Of a stretch of DNA of 64,000 nt, positions 16,212 through 23,714 are shown in pieces (positions within the stretch are counted from its first letter, which is position 1; every line of letters begins with the position of its first letter). The notes under the pieces are model-generated. The model did not search any database, had not been told where the DNA came from, and saw only the letters and a list, made by a program, of their open reading frames with translations. Where the stretch lies: contig CAXTAK010000001.1 in assembly GCA_964242735.1 (NCBI GenBank), positions 1 through 64,000 on the forward strand. Direction: 5' to 3'. This DNA is from CADCUY01 sp964242735 (lineage in GTDB: Bacteria; Actinomycetota; Actinomycetes; Actinomycetales; Quadrisphaeraceae). Both the position numbers and the translations under genes were made by a program.

Positions 16212-16730
16212 GTGAGCGAGCCGGTGAGCCGACCGCTGGGCGAGGTGGTCAGCGACCCGACGTCGCAGCCACCCCACGACCCGGAGACCGAGCCGGTGAG
16301 CGGCGCGGGCGCGGTCCCGAACCTCCAGGTGCGGGTGGTCCCGCCGGAGGAGCGCGACGCCGGCACCGCGCAGACCGCCGGTGGCCTGCACCGCTGGGAG
16401 GCGCTCTCGGCAGCGAAGGTCGGGGCCGGGCTGTGGATGGGCCACGCCGTCCTCGACCCCGGCGGCCAGACCGGCGTGCACCACCACGGGGAGGCGGAGA
16501 CCTCCATCTACGTGCTCTCCGGCACCACCCGCTGGTGGGTGGGGGAGCGGCTCGACGAGGTGAAGGAGGCCACGGCCGGGGACTTCGTGTTCATCCCGCG
16601 CAACGTCGTGCACTGGGAGCAGAACGCCTCCGCCACCGAGCGGGTCGAGATGGTCGTCGTCCGCAGCACCCAGGAAGCGATCGTCGTCGACGTCACCGAC
16701 CACCCGCACGCGCCGCCGCACGCCCGCTGA
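16212..16730 (+). CDS. Cupin domain-containing protein
   Basis: This 172-aa single-domain cupin begins with about 45 disordered, Pro/Glu-rich residues. The first cupin motif is GQTGVHHHGEAETSIYVLSG (metal-binding His, His, Glu) and the second is GDFVFIPRNVVHWEQN with the fourth ligand His. Such proteins bind a divalent metal and act as small dioxygenases, isomerases or ligand binders. It is probably cotranscribed with the ABM gene upstream. Confidence 0.85.
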   Translation: MSEPVSRPLGEVVSDPTSQPPHDPETEPVSGAGAVPNLQVRVVPPEERDAGTAQTAGGLHRWEALSAAKVGAGLWMGHAVLDPGGQTGVHHHGEAETSIYVLSGTTRWWVGERLDEVKEATAGDFVFIPRNVVHWEQNASATERVEMVVVRSTQEAIVVDVTDHPHAPPHAR

Positions 16731-16760
16731 CGGAGGCGCCCGGACCCCGCCGCTGTCCGG

Positions 16761-16916
16761 CTAGGCCGACGACCGGCCGGGCCCGCTGGAGCGGCTGGGC
16801 CAGGCGGCGGTGGCGTCGCAGAGATCGCACACCAGCACGCGCGCCAGGTAGCGCCGGATCCTGCCGCAGTGGCGGCAGGCCAGTGCCCGGGGGTCTCCGG
16901 GACCGCTCGTCGGCAC
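16761..16916 (-). CDS. Small zinc-ribbon protein (51 aa)
   Basis: A 51-codon minus-strand frame starts at GTG 16916 with a perfect GGAGG 6 nt upstream. It encodes two CxxC knuckles, CRHC at residues 14-17 and CDLC at about 30-33, separated by a basic segment (GRIRRYLARVLV), a classic zinc-ribbon spacing. The C terminus is Ser/Arg/Pro-rich and ends in TAG at 16761. Such small ribbons often bind nucleic acid or support a larger enzyme, but no family name can be given. It is convergent with the cupin gene. The good RBS and intact Cys pairs argue that it is real. Confidence 0.6.
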   Translation of the reverse strand: MPTSGPGDPRALACRHCGRIRRYLARVLVCDLCDATAAWPSRSSGPGRSSA

Positions 16917-17117
16917 GTGGCACCTCCGGTGGGGTCAGCCGGGCGCCGGCGCCCGGTCGTGGTGCGGGCGGCACTCCGCCCACCGGTGATGGTCGCTGCT
17001 GCGCGTGCTGGCGCGCCAGCCGGGGGGCCGCGCACCACCCGTGCGGACCGCTGGACGGCGGTGTCCGGCCGTCCGCCCCGCCGAGGGAGGCGCACCGCTC
17101 AGCGCTCTGCCACTGAC

Positions 17118-17149
17118 GGCCGCCGGCCGCCGGCCGCCGGCCGCCGGCC
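17118..17149. repeat. GC-only 7-bp tandem repeat
   Basis: The unit GGCCGCC is repeated about 4.5 times without mismatch. It lies just upstream of the decayed acetyltransferase and 0.4 kb before the assembly gap. Such arrays arise by slippage and can hinder polymerase and assembly. Confidence 0.75.
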
Positions 17150-17161
17150 AGCGTTCGCCGC

Positions 17162-17563
17162 GTGGACGGCGACGCGCGCGCGGTCCGCGTCGCGCCGGTG
17201 CGCGTGCCCGACCCGCGGGTGATGCGGCTCGTGGACGCGCTGACGGCGGAGCTGGCCCTCGGGGGGTACTCGGCCGAGCAGACGTCCGGGTGCTCCGCCG
17301 ACCAGCTCGAGCAGGCGGGGGTGCACCTGGCGCGCGCCGACGTCGCCGGCGAGCTGCTGCTCGCGCTGGTGGACCTCGCGGCCGCCGACGGCGTCGACAT
17401 CCTGCGGTTGGAGACCGGCGACCGGCAGCGGGCGGCGATCGCCCTCCACCGCCGTCACGGGTTCGTCGAGGTACCGGGCTTCGCCCCTCACGTCGGGAGC
17501 ACGACGTCGGTGTGCCTGCAGCGGCGGGTCACCGGGGAGGACCCTGCGCTCGACCACGCCGCG
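17162..17563 (+). pseudogene. GNAT acetyltransferase remnant, cut by assembly gap
   Basis: The frame resembles a compact GNAT N-acetyltransferase at both ends: the N-terminal VPDPRVMRLVDALTAEL, and the C-terminal half ELLLALVDLAAADGVDILRL, ETGDRQRAAIALHRRHGFVE, VPGFAPH and SVCLQRRV. The middle is missing: HLARAD runs directly into VAGELLLALVD, so the strand pair and the acetyl-CoA-binding RxxGxG/A loop (motif A) are lost, about 35 codons. Without motif A it cannot be a normal acetyltransferase. No stop codon occurs before the gap at 17564. Start (GTG 17162) and end are uncertain. Confidence 0.5.
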
Positions 17564-17718
17564 NNNNNNNNNNNNNNNNNNNNNNNNNNNNNNNNNNNNN
17601 NNNNNNNNNNNNNNNNNNNNNNNNNNNNNNNNNNNNNNNNNNNNNNNNNNNNNNNNNNNNNNNGGTGTGCCTGCAGCGGCGGGTCACCGGGGAGGACCCT
17701 GCGCTCGACCACGCCGCG
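17509..17718. repeat. Exact 55-bp duplication flanking the N gap
   Basis: Bases 17509-17563 are identical to 17664-17718 and abut the 100-N run on each side. A duplicate of exactly 55 bases at two contig ends is what a de Bruijn assembler with k=55 leaves when overlapping contigs are scaffolded without merging. The true sequence most likely has a single copy and no gap. Confidence 0.85.
17564..17663. other. Assembly gap (100 N)
   Basis: This is a run of exactly 100 N, a conventional placeholder length. Frames drawn across it are not meaningful. Confidence 0.99.
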
Positions 17719-17846
17719 TGCGGTGCCGGCGTCCACTGGCGCCGCGCGCCACTCCCGATCGAGGAGCCGCGTGGCGGCTGCTCGCGACCCACCGGGGCCC
17801 CGTGCCAGAACGTGGGGCGGCGGAGGCTCCCAGACGTTCGTGCCGG

Positions 17847-18298
17847 CTGCCGCAGATGTCCGAGCAGCTCGAGGTCGTGGAGGTCCTCGGCTCGCAGCGG
17901 GCAGCCGTGGTGGAACGCCACCTGCTGCTCGCGGGACGGGCACGGCACCGGAGCCCCGCCGGGCACTCCCGTGGCGAAGGCCCCGGTGGGTCGTCGAAGT
18001 GCGCGCCGCTCACGCCCTCCTGGCGCCCGTGCCCGGTCGCGTCGACGACGACCGGGTGCAAGTCGACCCGGCCGCGGCCGGGAGCGGCGAGCTCGACCCG
18101 GACCGGGCGCCAGTCGGTCTCCACCGCGTACCCGCGCTGCCGCAGCAGCTCCACCGCCACCGCCTCACTCGTCGCGTCCACCGCCAGGTCGAGGTCGAGG
18201 TGGGTGCGGGTCTGCCGGCCCACGAGCGCGTCCACCCCCCAGCCGCCCGCCGCCCGCCGACCGCCGGCCCGGCGAACGTCGTCGAGGACCGCGAGCAC
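17847..18298 (-). pseudogene. Lincosamide/aminoglycoside nucleotidyltransferase-like gene with frameshift
   Basis: From about 18298 the frame encodes VLAVLDDVRRAGG, then GGWGVDALVGRQTRTHLDLDL (GG...D...DLDL active-site pattern of LinA/LnuA-like and related antibiotic nucleotidyltransferases) and VDLHPVVVDATGHGRQ, VSGAHFDDPPG. The family sequence then continues only in another frame: AFATGVPGGAPVPCPSREQQ, VAFHHGCPLRAEDLHDLELL. The switch is at a run of four C at 17981-17984 (plus strand); one extra C would restore a single open frame. This could be a true mutation or a consensus error near the gap. The C-terminal boundary is unclear. If repaired it might modify an antibiotic, but resistance cannot be claimed. 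Confidence 0.6.
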
Positions 18299-18316
18299 CT
18301 CGTCCGGCGACGTGCT

Positions 18317-18715
18317 GGGGGGCGGGGGCGCGAGGAGGACCTGCGTGGCGTCGAGCACCGCGGTCGGGGTGCCCGCCACCACCACGCGAGCCCGCTCCCA
18401 GGGGCGCTGGTCCGCGACGAGGGGCAGTTCCTGGTTCATCCACCCGTGCCAGAACGCCGTGGTCTCCTCCACGTCGCCGGTGACGCCCTCATCGACGTCA
18501 CGGGCGATGCCGCGCCGCTCCGCCTCGGCGGCGCCGGGCCGCCCCCGCCTGAGGACGGGAGGCCACTGCCCTGCCCCCGCGCCCCGACCGTCGACGGCGA
18601 CCACGAGGGGCCGACCCACGGGGGTGCCGGCAGCCCGCTGCACGAGGTCGACCAGCTCTGCCGACGGCGCTGCGCGCCACCGACCGGCGGGGGGCTCACC
18701 GGGCGCCAGGCTCAT
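18317..18715 (-). pseudogene. Uridine kinase-like P-loop kinase with large internal deletion
   Basis: ATG 18715 starts a frame whose beginning (LVVAVDGRGAGAG) is the start of a kinase P-loop, but the GKS/T part is lost and the sequence jumps straight to AEAERRGIARD, TTAFWHGWMNQELPLVADQR and PWERARVVVAGT, the C-terminal part of actinobacterial uridine kinase-like proteins. About 100 residues between the P-loop and this block are missing. The frame then runs without a stop into the nucleotidyltransferase remnant, so a stop was lost or the two were fused. No kinase activity is expected. Confidence 0.5.
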
Positions 18716-18758
18716 CACGGCCACAGCCTGGTCGCGGCGCAGCAGCGGTGAGCGACCG

Positions 18759-19260
18759 GTGTCCGCGACGGGCAGGCCGGGCACCCGGACGCCGTCGTGG
18801 AGCTGGCCCACCCGCGGTGGCGGTGTCGCCCTGCGCAGGGCGGTGGCTGACGACGTGCCGGCCGTCGTGGCCCTGCTGGCCGACGACCGGCTGGGCGCCC
18901 ACCGCGAGGCACCCGCCGGTGACCTCGACCCGTACCCGTGGGCCTTCGAGGCCATCGACGCCGACCCGGCGCACCCGCTGCTCGTCGCCGTGGTCGACGG
19001 TCAGGTCGTGGGCACGATGCAGCTGACCCACCTGCCCGGCCTCGCCCGCGCGGGCGCCCAGCTCGATGCGGTGCGCGTCGACGTCGGCCACCGCTCGGGC
19101 GGCCTGGGAACCGCGATGATCACCTGGGCGGTGCACGGGGCCCAGCGGCGCGGGTGCACCCTCGTGCAGCTGACCACGGACGATCGCCGCAGCGAGGCCC
19201 CCGGTTCCACACGAGCGGCAGGTCGTCGCACCCGCCCCTGCCCGAGGACCTGCAGCGCGC
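18759..19260 (+). pseudogene. GNAT acetyltransferase with decayed C terminus
   Basis: From about GTG 18759 the frame gives VALRRAVADDVPAVVALLAD, AHPLLVAVVDGQVVGTMQLT, AQLDAVRVDVGHRSGGLGTA (motif A with GLG) and GCTLVQLTTDDRR, all standard GNAT elements. The usual ending (RRxDAHRFYERLGFxxSHxGM) is not in this frame; a degraded version, RFHTSGRSSHPPL, appears in another frame around 19205-19245. The reading frame has no proper stop there and continues to unrelated sequence. So a frameshift plus small deletion has removed the last strand. The start is also uncertain. Confidence 0.5.
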
Positions 19261-19268
19261 AGCAGCCG

Positions 19269-19853
19269 TCACCGCGCTCGCGTGGCGCCCCACTCGCGCG
19301 CGAGCACCGCGTAGCCGGCCTCGCTCGTCAGCTCGCCCTTCGCCCACGCGTTCTCGACCAGGGTGGCCTCCAGGCGCATCCCGAGCCGTTCGAGCAGGGC
19401 GCGCGAGGGGGTGTTGCGCACGTCGACCCGCGCCACGACGCGCCGCGCGCCCAGGCCGGTGAAGGCCAGGTCCACCAGCGCCCGCACCGCCTCGGTCGCG
19501 TAGCCCCGACGTCCGTGGGCGGGGGAGAAGATGTAGCCGACCTCCAGCGTCTCGTGCTCGACCGAGCGCAGCGCGAGCAGCACGTCACCGATCACCGTCC
19601 CGTCCCCGGCGAGGGCGACGGCGAGCTCGAGCAGGTCGCCCTCCCGGTGCAGTGCGGTGTTGACCACCTTCCGCTCCAGCACCGCGGCCACGCCAGCGCG
19701 ATCGCGCGGCGGGTAGGGCACGTACCGCACAGCACCGGGGTCGGAGTGGAAGGCGAGCAGCGCCTCGCGGTCGTCGGCCTGGAACGGCCGCAGCACGAGA
19801 CGCGCGGTGCGGACCGGCAGGGCGGGCGTGACGGGCAGCTGCACGTCGAGCAT
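19269..19853 (-). CDS. GNAT family N-acetyltransferase (RimJ/RimL type)
   Basis: This intact 194-aa acetyltransferase of the RimJ/RimL-like group has PVRTARLVLRPFQADDREAL at the N terminus, YIFSPAHGRRGYATEAVRAL with the acetyl-CoA-binding RRGYATEA (motif A), and the C-terminal VRNTPSRALLERLGMRLEAT. It would transfer acetyl from acetyl-CoA to a protein N terminus or small amine; the substrate is unknown. ATG 19853 is 57 nt from the divergent gene at 19911. Confidence 0.87.
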   Translation of the reverse strand: MLDVQLPVTPALPVRTARLVLRPFQADDREALLAFHSDPGAVRYVPYPPRDRAGVAAVLERKVVNTALHREGDLLELAVALAGDGTVIGDVLLALRSVEHETLEVGYIFSPAHGRRGYATEAVRALVDLAFTGLGARRVVARVDVRNTPSRALLERLGMRLEATLVENAWAKGELTSEAGYAVLAREWGATRAR

Positions 19854-19898
19854 CCTGCCCGCCGTCCCCGCCCCGCCCGTCGACGCTGGCCCCGCCCC

Positions 19899-19904
19899 TA
19901 CGGT
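19899..19904 (+). promoter_or_regulatory. -10 box, leaderless start for the gene at 19911
   Basis: TACGGT sits 6 nt before GTG 19911, the spacing expected for a leaderless transcript. Confidence 0.45.
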
Positions 19905-19910
19905 CGGGAG

Positions 19911-20558
19911 GTGGACGACGCCGAGGCGACCGCGGTCTTCGCCGCCTGCTCCGTGCAGCGTCGGGCCTTCGCCGACCTGCTCGAGGGTCTCGACGACGCG
20001 CAGCTCGCCACCCCCAGCCTGTGCGCGGGGTGGGACGTGCGCACCGTCGGCGCGCACCTGGCCGCGGCGGCGTCCCCCGCGGTGGGACCGCTGGTGCGGG
20101 AGCTCCTGCGCCACGGCCTGCGCGCGCACCGCGCCAACGACGCCCTCGCGCGCCAGGGGGCGGAGCGGCCCGTGGCCGACGACGTGGCCGCCCTCCGCGA
20201 GCACGCGGGCACCCGCTCCGCCCCGCCCGTCATCGGCCCGCGGGGCCCCCTGACCGACCTGCTCGTGCACACCGGTGACGTCGCCCTGCCGCTCGGCCTG
20301 GCCCACGAGCCCGACCTCGGCGCCGTGCGCGCGGCCCTGGCGTTCGTCACGCGGGGCCGCCCCGTGGGGTTCGTGCGCCGCGGCGCCCTGACCGGACTGC
20401 GCCTGGACGCCGAGGACGTCGGGTCCTCCTGGGGTGACGGGGAGCGGGTCGCGGGCCGCGGCATCGACCTGGTGATGGCCGCGTGCGGGCGCACCGCGGT
20501 CCTGGACCGGCTGAGCGGTCCGGGCGTGGCGCGCCTGCGGGACCGCGCGATCCGGTGA
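19911..20558 (+). CDS. Maleylpyruvate isomerase/DinB-like family protein (TIGR03083 type)
   Basis: This 215-aa protein is of the mycothiol-dependent maleylpyruvate isomerase N-terminal/TIGR03083 family, a four-helix DinB-like fold. The N-terminal LLEGLDDAQLATPSLCAGWDVRTVGAHLA is the family hallmark (the W-x-VRDVxAHL pattern with the metal-binding His), and LTDLLVHTGDVALPLGL carries the second conserved His region. Members may use mycothiol as cofactor; most have no known substrate. It appears intact. The start is set by the leaderless box and the first conserved helix. Confidence 0.8.
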   Translation: MDDAEATAVFAACSVQRRAFADLLEGLDDAQLATPSLCAGWDVRTVGAHLAAAASPAVGPLVRELLRHGLRAHRANDALARQGAERPVADDVAALREHAGTRSAPPVIGPRGPLTDLLVHTGDVALPLGLAHEPDLGAVRAALAFVTRGRPVGFVRRGALTGLRLDAEDVGSSWGDGERVAGRGIDLVMAACGRTAVLDRLSGPGVARLRDRAIR

Positions 20559-20602
20559 GCGCGGGGTGACAGGTCCGCGGGCGCGGGCGCGTCAGGCGGC
20601 GC

Positions 20603-21682
20603 TCAGGCGCTCAGCCGGGGGTAGTCGGTGTAGCCCTCGGCGCCGGAGGTGTAGAACGTCGACGCGTCGGGCTCGTTGAGCGGGTACCGGCCGCGCCACC
20701 GCTCGACCAGGTCGGGGTTGGCGATCATCAGGCGGCCCACCGCCACCGCGTCGGCTTGCGCCGCCTCGACCAGTGCCGCGGCGTCGTCGCGGTCGGTGAC
20801 CGCCGCGAAGCCGCTGTTGATGACCAGCGGTCCCCCGAACCGGCGCCGCAGGCCCTGCACCAGCTGACCTGCGGGCTCGGCGTGCAGCACGCTGAGGTAC
20901 GCCAGGTCCAGCGGCGCCAGACCGTCGACGAGGGCGCCGTAGGTCGCCAGCACGTCGGCGGCGTCGTCCTCGATGACGTCCTGGATGCCGTGCGCGGGGG
21001 AGATCCGGATGCCGACCCGCCCGCCGCCGATCTCCGCGGCGACGGCCGCTGCCACCTCGAGCACCAGCGCCGTGCGGCCGTGGGGGTCCCCGCCGTAGCG
21101 GTCCTCGCGGTGGTTCGACGACGGGGCGAGGAACTGGTGCAGCAGGTAGCCGTTGGCCGCGTGCAGCTCCACCCCGTCGAGGCCCGCGTCCACCGCGCGC
21201 CGGCACGCGGCGACGACGTCACCGACCAGGGCCCGCGCCTCGTCTGTGCTGAGCGCGTGGGGCACCGGGTACGGCCGCTTGCCGGTGGGCGTGCGCACCT
21301 CACCGTCGATCGCGATGGCGCTGGGGGCCGTGATCGCCGCGGTGCCGGTGACCTCGGGGTGCGAGACGCGGCCGGCGTGCATGACCTGCATGACGATGCG
21401 GCCGCCGCGGGCGTGGACGGCGTCGGCGACGCGGCGCCACCCCTGCGCCTGGGCGTCGGTGGCGATGCCCGCCTGGCCGGGGTAGCCGCGGCTGTCGGGC
21501 GTGGGGTACGCGCCCTCGCTGATGATCAGCCCGGAGCTGGCGCGCTGGGCGTAGTACTCGGCGACGAGGGTGGTGGGCACCCCGTCCTCCCCGCAGCGCA
21601 GGCGGGTCAGGGGCGCCATGACGACGCGGTTCGCGAGCTGGAGGTCACCGAGGGCGGTGGGGGTGAACAGGTCCGTGGGCAC
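20603..21682 (-). CDS. Old yellow enzyme family NADH:flavin oxidoreductase
   Basis: This 359-aa FMN-dependent TIM-barrel ene-reductase starts with DLFTPTALGDLQLANRVVMA and PLTRLR. QVMHAGRVSHP and GVELHAANGYLLHQFLAPSS followed by NHREDRYGG are the OYE signatures, covering substrate-binding His and FMN contacts; VGRLMIANPDL near the end closes the flavin phosphate site. The pattern is that of NemA/xenobiotic-reductase-like enzymes that reduce activated alkenes and nitroesters. GTG 21682 begins with the typical short N terminus. Confidence 0.93.
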   Translation of the reverse strand: MPTDLFTPTALGDLQLANRVVMAPLTRLRCGEDGVPTTLVAEYYAQRASSGLIISEGAYPTPDSRGYPGQAGIATDAQAQGWRRVADAVHARGGRIVMQVMHAGRVSHPEVTGTAAITAPSAIAIDGEVRTPTGKRPYPVPHALSTDEARALVGDVVAACRRAVDAGLDGVELHAANGYLLHQFLAPSSNHREDRYGGDPHGRTALVLEVAAAVAAEIGGGRVGIRISPAHGIQDVIEDDAADVLATYGALVDGLAPLDLAYLSVLHAEPAGQLVQGLRRRFGGPLVINSGFAAVTDRDDAAALVEAAQADAVAVGRLMIANPDLVERWRGRYPLNEPDASTFYTSGAEGYTDYPRLSA

Positions 21683-21755
21683 GAGTACCGCCAACGGCGC
21701 CGGGGGTCCCGGTGTTCCGCCCCGGGTGTCGGCCCTCGGGACGGGTGCCGGGGCG

Positions 21756-22421
21756 TCAGCCCTCAAAGGCGGCACTGGCGGTCAGCGTGCCTGGCGCCAC
21801 CTCGGTGTACCCGCCGTCACGGACGTCGACCCGCTCGCTGGCCGGTGACGCCGGCGCCCCGGTGAGCACGCGCACCCTCACCCCCGCGTCGAGCCACCGG
21901 CGCACGGCTGCCGCGTCCAGCTGCTCCAGCGCGAGCTGCGCGGCGTGCCCGACCTGCGCGACGGCCTTGCCGGTGCTCATCACCACGCCGGGCGTCAACC
22001 GGACGGTCAGCGCGGGCTCCACCGCTGGTGGAGCCACCCACCCGGGCGGGTCGAGCAGCTCCAGACCGCCGACCTGCAGGGCGGCCAGCTCGAGCGGGGC
22101 GCCGTCGCGCGGGTGCGGGGCGAAGGCGCGCACCCGCGCGGTCCCCGCGGTGGCCTCCGCGTGGGGCAGCGCCGTCGTGCGCTCCCAGCGGACCCCGCGC
22201 GCGCGGCGGGCGATCTTCCGGATGCGCCCGGCGCGCCAGCGCTGCACGACGGCGTGCAGCTCGCCGTCGGGATCGGTGGCGCGGGCGTCGGTGAGCAGGG
22301 CGACCACGGCGCGCGCGGCGGCCACGAGGACGTCGGTGCGGGCCGGTGCGGCGTCCCGCTCGACGCGCACCACCACCGACAGCGCCCACGGCTCGGGCTC
22401 CACCGGCTCGGGCCCGCTCAC
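21756..22421 (-). CDS. Pth2-type peptidyl-tRNA hydrolase family protein
   Basis: This 221-aa protein has a C-terminal half typical of Pth2: TPGVVMSTGKAVAQVGHAAQ (the K-x-x-AQxxHA motif), then WLDAGVRVRVLTG and DGGYTEVAPGTLT. The N-terminal 110 residues, including LPHAEATAGTARVRAF, are an actinobacterial extension. It would release peptides from peptidyl-tRNA lost during translation. The GTG start overlaps the kynureninase stop by 4 nt, so it follows kynU in one transcript. Whether it acts beside a classical Pth elsewhere in the genome is not known from this window. Confidence 0.8.
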   Translation of the reverse strand: MSGPEPVEPEPWALSVVVRVERDAAPARTDVLVAAARAVVALLTDARATDPDGELHAVVQRWRAGRIRKIARRARGVRWERTTALPHAEATAGTARVRAFAPHPRDGAPLELAALQVGGLELLDPPGWVAPPAVEPALTVRLTPGVVMSTGKAVAQVGHAAQLALEQLDAAAVRRWLDAGVRVRVLTGAPASPASERVDVRDGGYTEVAPGTLTASAAFEG

Positions 22422-23683
22422 GTGACCAGCGCCCGCTGCGCGTGGGCGGCGTCACGGTGCTCCCCGGCGTCGAGCACCGCGCGCAGCGCCAGGACCGCCG
22501 CGAGGGCGTCGGCGTGGGTGAGGTACAGCGGCGCGAAGCCCCACCGCGCGATGTCGGGGGAGCGGAAGTCGCCGAGCACGCCGCGGGCGGCCAGGGCCCG
22601 CGCGATCCCGTGCGCCTCGGGGTGGCGCAGGGCCACCTGCGAGCCGCGCCGGGCGTCCTCGCGCGGGGTGACCGCCTCCACCTCGGGCACCAGCGCCGCG
22701 ACCGCGTCGAGGGCAAGACCGGTCAGGGACAGCGACCGGGCTCGGAGGTCGCCGACGCCCACCCCGTCGTAGGCGGTCAGCGCCGCCTCCAGCGCCAGCA
22801 AGGACAGGATCGGCGGGGTGCCGCTGCGGGCCCGGGCGATGCCCTCGGCCGGGATGTACTCCGACGCCATCGCGAAGGGCTGCGCGTGACCGTGCCACCC
22901 CGGCAGCGGGTTCTCGAAGCGGGGCTGGAAGGCCGAGGCGACGTAGAGGTACCCGGGCGCACCGGGCCCCCCGCTGAGGTACTTGTACCCGCACCCCACC
23001 GCCAGGTCGACCCCCCAGCGGTCGAGCCCGACGTCGACCACCCCCGCGGAGTGGCACAGGTCCCACAGCGCCAGGGCCCCGGCGTCGTGGGCGGCCGCCG
23101 TCAGACCCGGGAGGTCCCACAGCTCACCGGTGCGGTAGTCCACGTGGGAGAGGGAGATCAGGGCCACCTCGCGCCCGCGGTCGGCGAGCACGCCCGGGAC
23201 GTCGCCGGGGGCGGCGAGCACCACCTCGGCCCCGGTCTCGCGCGCCACGGCGTCCAGCACGTACAGGTCGGTGGGGAAGCTGCCGGGGTCGGTGACCACC
23301 ACCCGGCGCCCGGCGCCCGCCGCGCCCAGGGCGGCCCGGTACGCCTTGTGCAGGGCCGCGGTCGTGGTGTCCCCCGCCACGACCTGCCCCGGCGCCGCGC
23401 CGACCAGGGCGCCGACGGCGTCGCCGACGCGCTGGGGCGCGTGCCACCACCCCGCGGTGTTCCACGACGCCACCAGGTCCGCGCCCCACTGGCGGGCGAC
23501 GGCGTCCGCGACGGCGGGGGGCACCGCGCGCGGCAGGGCGCCGAGGCTGTTGCCGTCGAGGTAGACCAGGCCGTCGGGCAGGGTGAAGCGCTCGCGCAGG
23601 CCGCCGGCGGGGGCCCGCGCGTCCAGGGCGGCGGCGCGGGCGGCCCACGCAGCGGTCTCGATCACGGGGGTCACGGTCGCCAT
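22418..23683 (-). CDS. kynU: Kynureninase
   Basis: This 421-aa PLP enzyme cleaves kynurenine to anthranilate and alanine. YLDGNSLGALP near residue 40, VVAGDTTTAALHKAYRAALG, VTDPGSFPTDLYVLDAV, SHVDYRTGELWDLPGL, WDLCHSAGVVDVGL and GCGYKYLSGGPG with the Schiff-base Lys follow the family throughout. RSGTPPILSLLALEAAL and DFRSPDIARWGFAPLY complete the C terminus. ATG 23683 is chosen; a GTG 12 nt upstream is possible. No tryptophan dioxygenase or formamidase is nearby, so the rest of the pathway must be elsewhere or absent. Confidence 0.94.
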   Translation of the reverse strand: MATVTPVIETAAWAARAAALDARAPAGGLRERFTLPDGLVYLDGNSLGALPRAVPPAVADAVARQWGADLVASWNTAGWWHAPQRVGDAVGALVGAAPGQVVAGDTTTAALHKAYRAALGAAGAGRRVVVTDPGSFPTDLYVLDAVARETGAEVVLAAPGDVPGVLADRGREVALISLSHVDYRTGELWDLPGLTAAAHDAGALALWDLCHSAGVVDVGLDRWGVDLAVGCGYKYLSGGPGAPGYLYVASAFQPRFENPLPGWHGHAQPFAMASEYIPAEGIARARSGTPPILSLLALEAALTAYDGVGVGDLRARSLSLTGLALDAVAALVPEVEAVTPREDARRGSQVALRHPEAHGIARALAARGVLGDFRSPDIARWGFAPLYLTHADALAAVLALRAVLDAGEHRDAAHAQRALVT

Positions 23684-23714
23684 CGTGCCGTGCACCGGCG
23701 ACGGTGCCTGCAGC

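Noticed and set aside
17564..17663. Long proteins reading across the N run
   Set aside because: They join sequence duplicated by the assembly and contain only unknown residues in the middle.
17847..18298. Calling an active antibiotic-resistance gene
   Set aside because: The frame is broken as given, and the family includes many proteins without resistance function.
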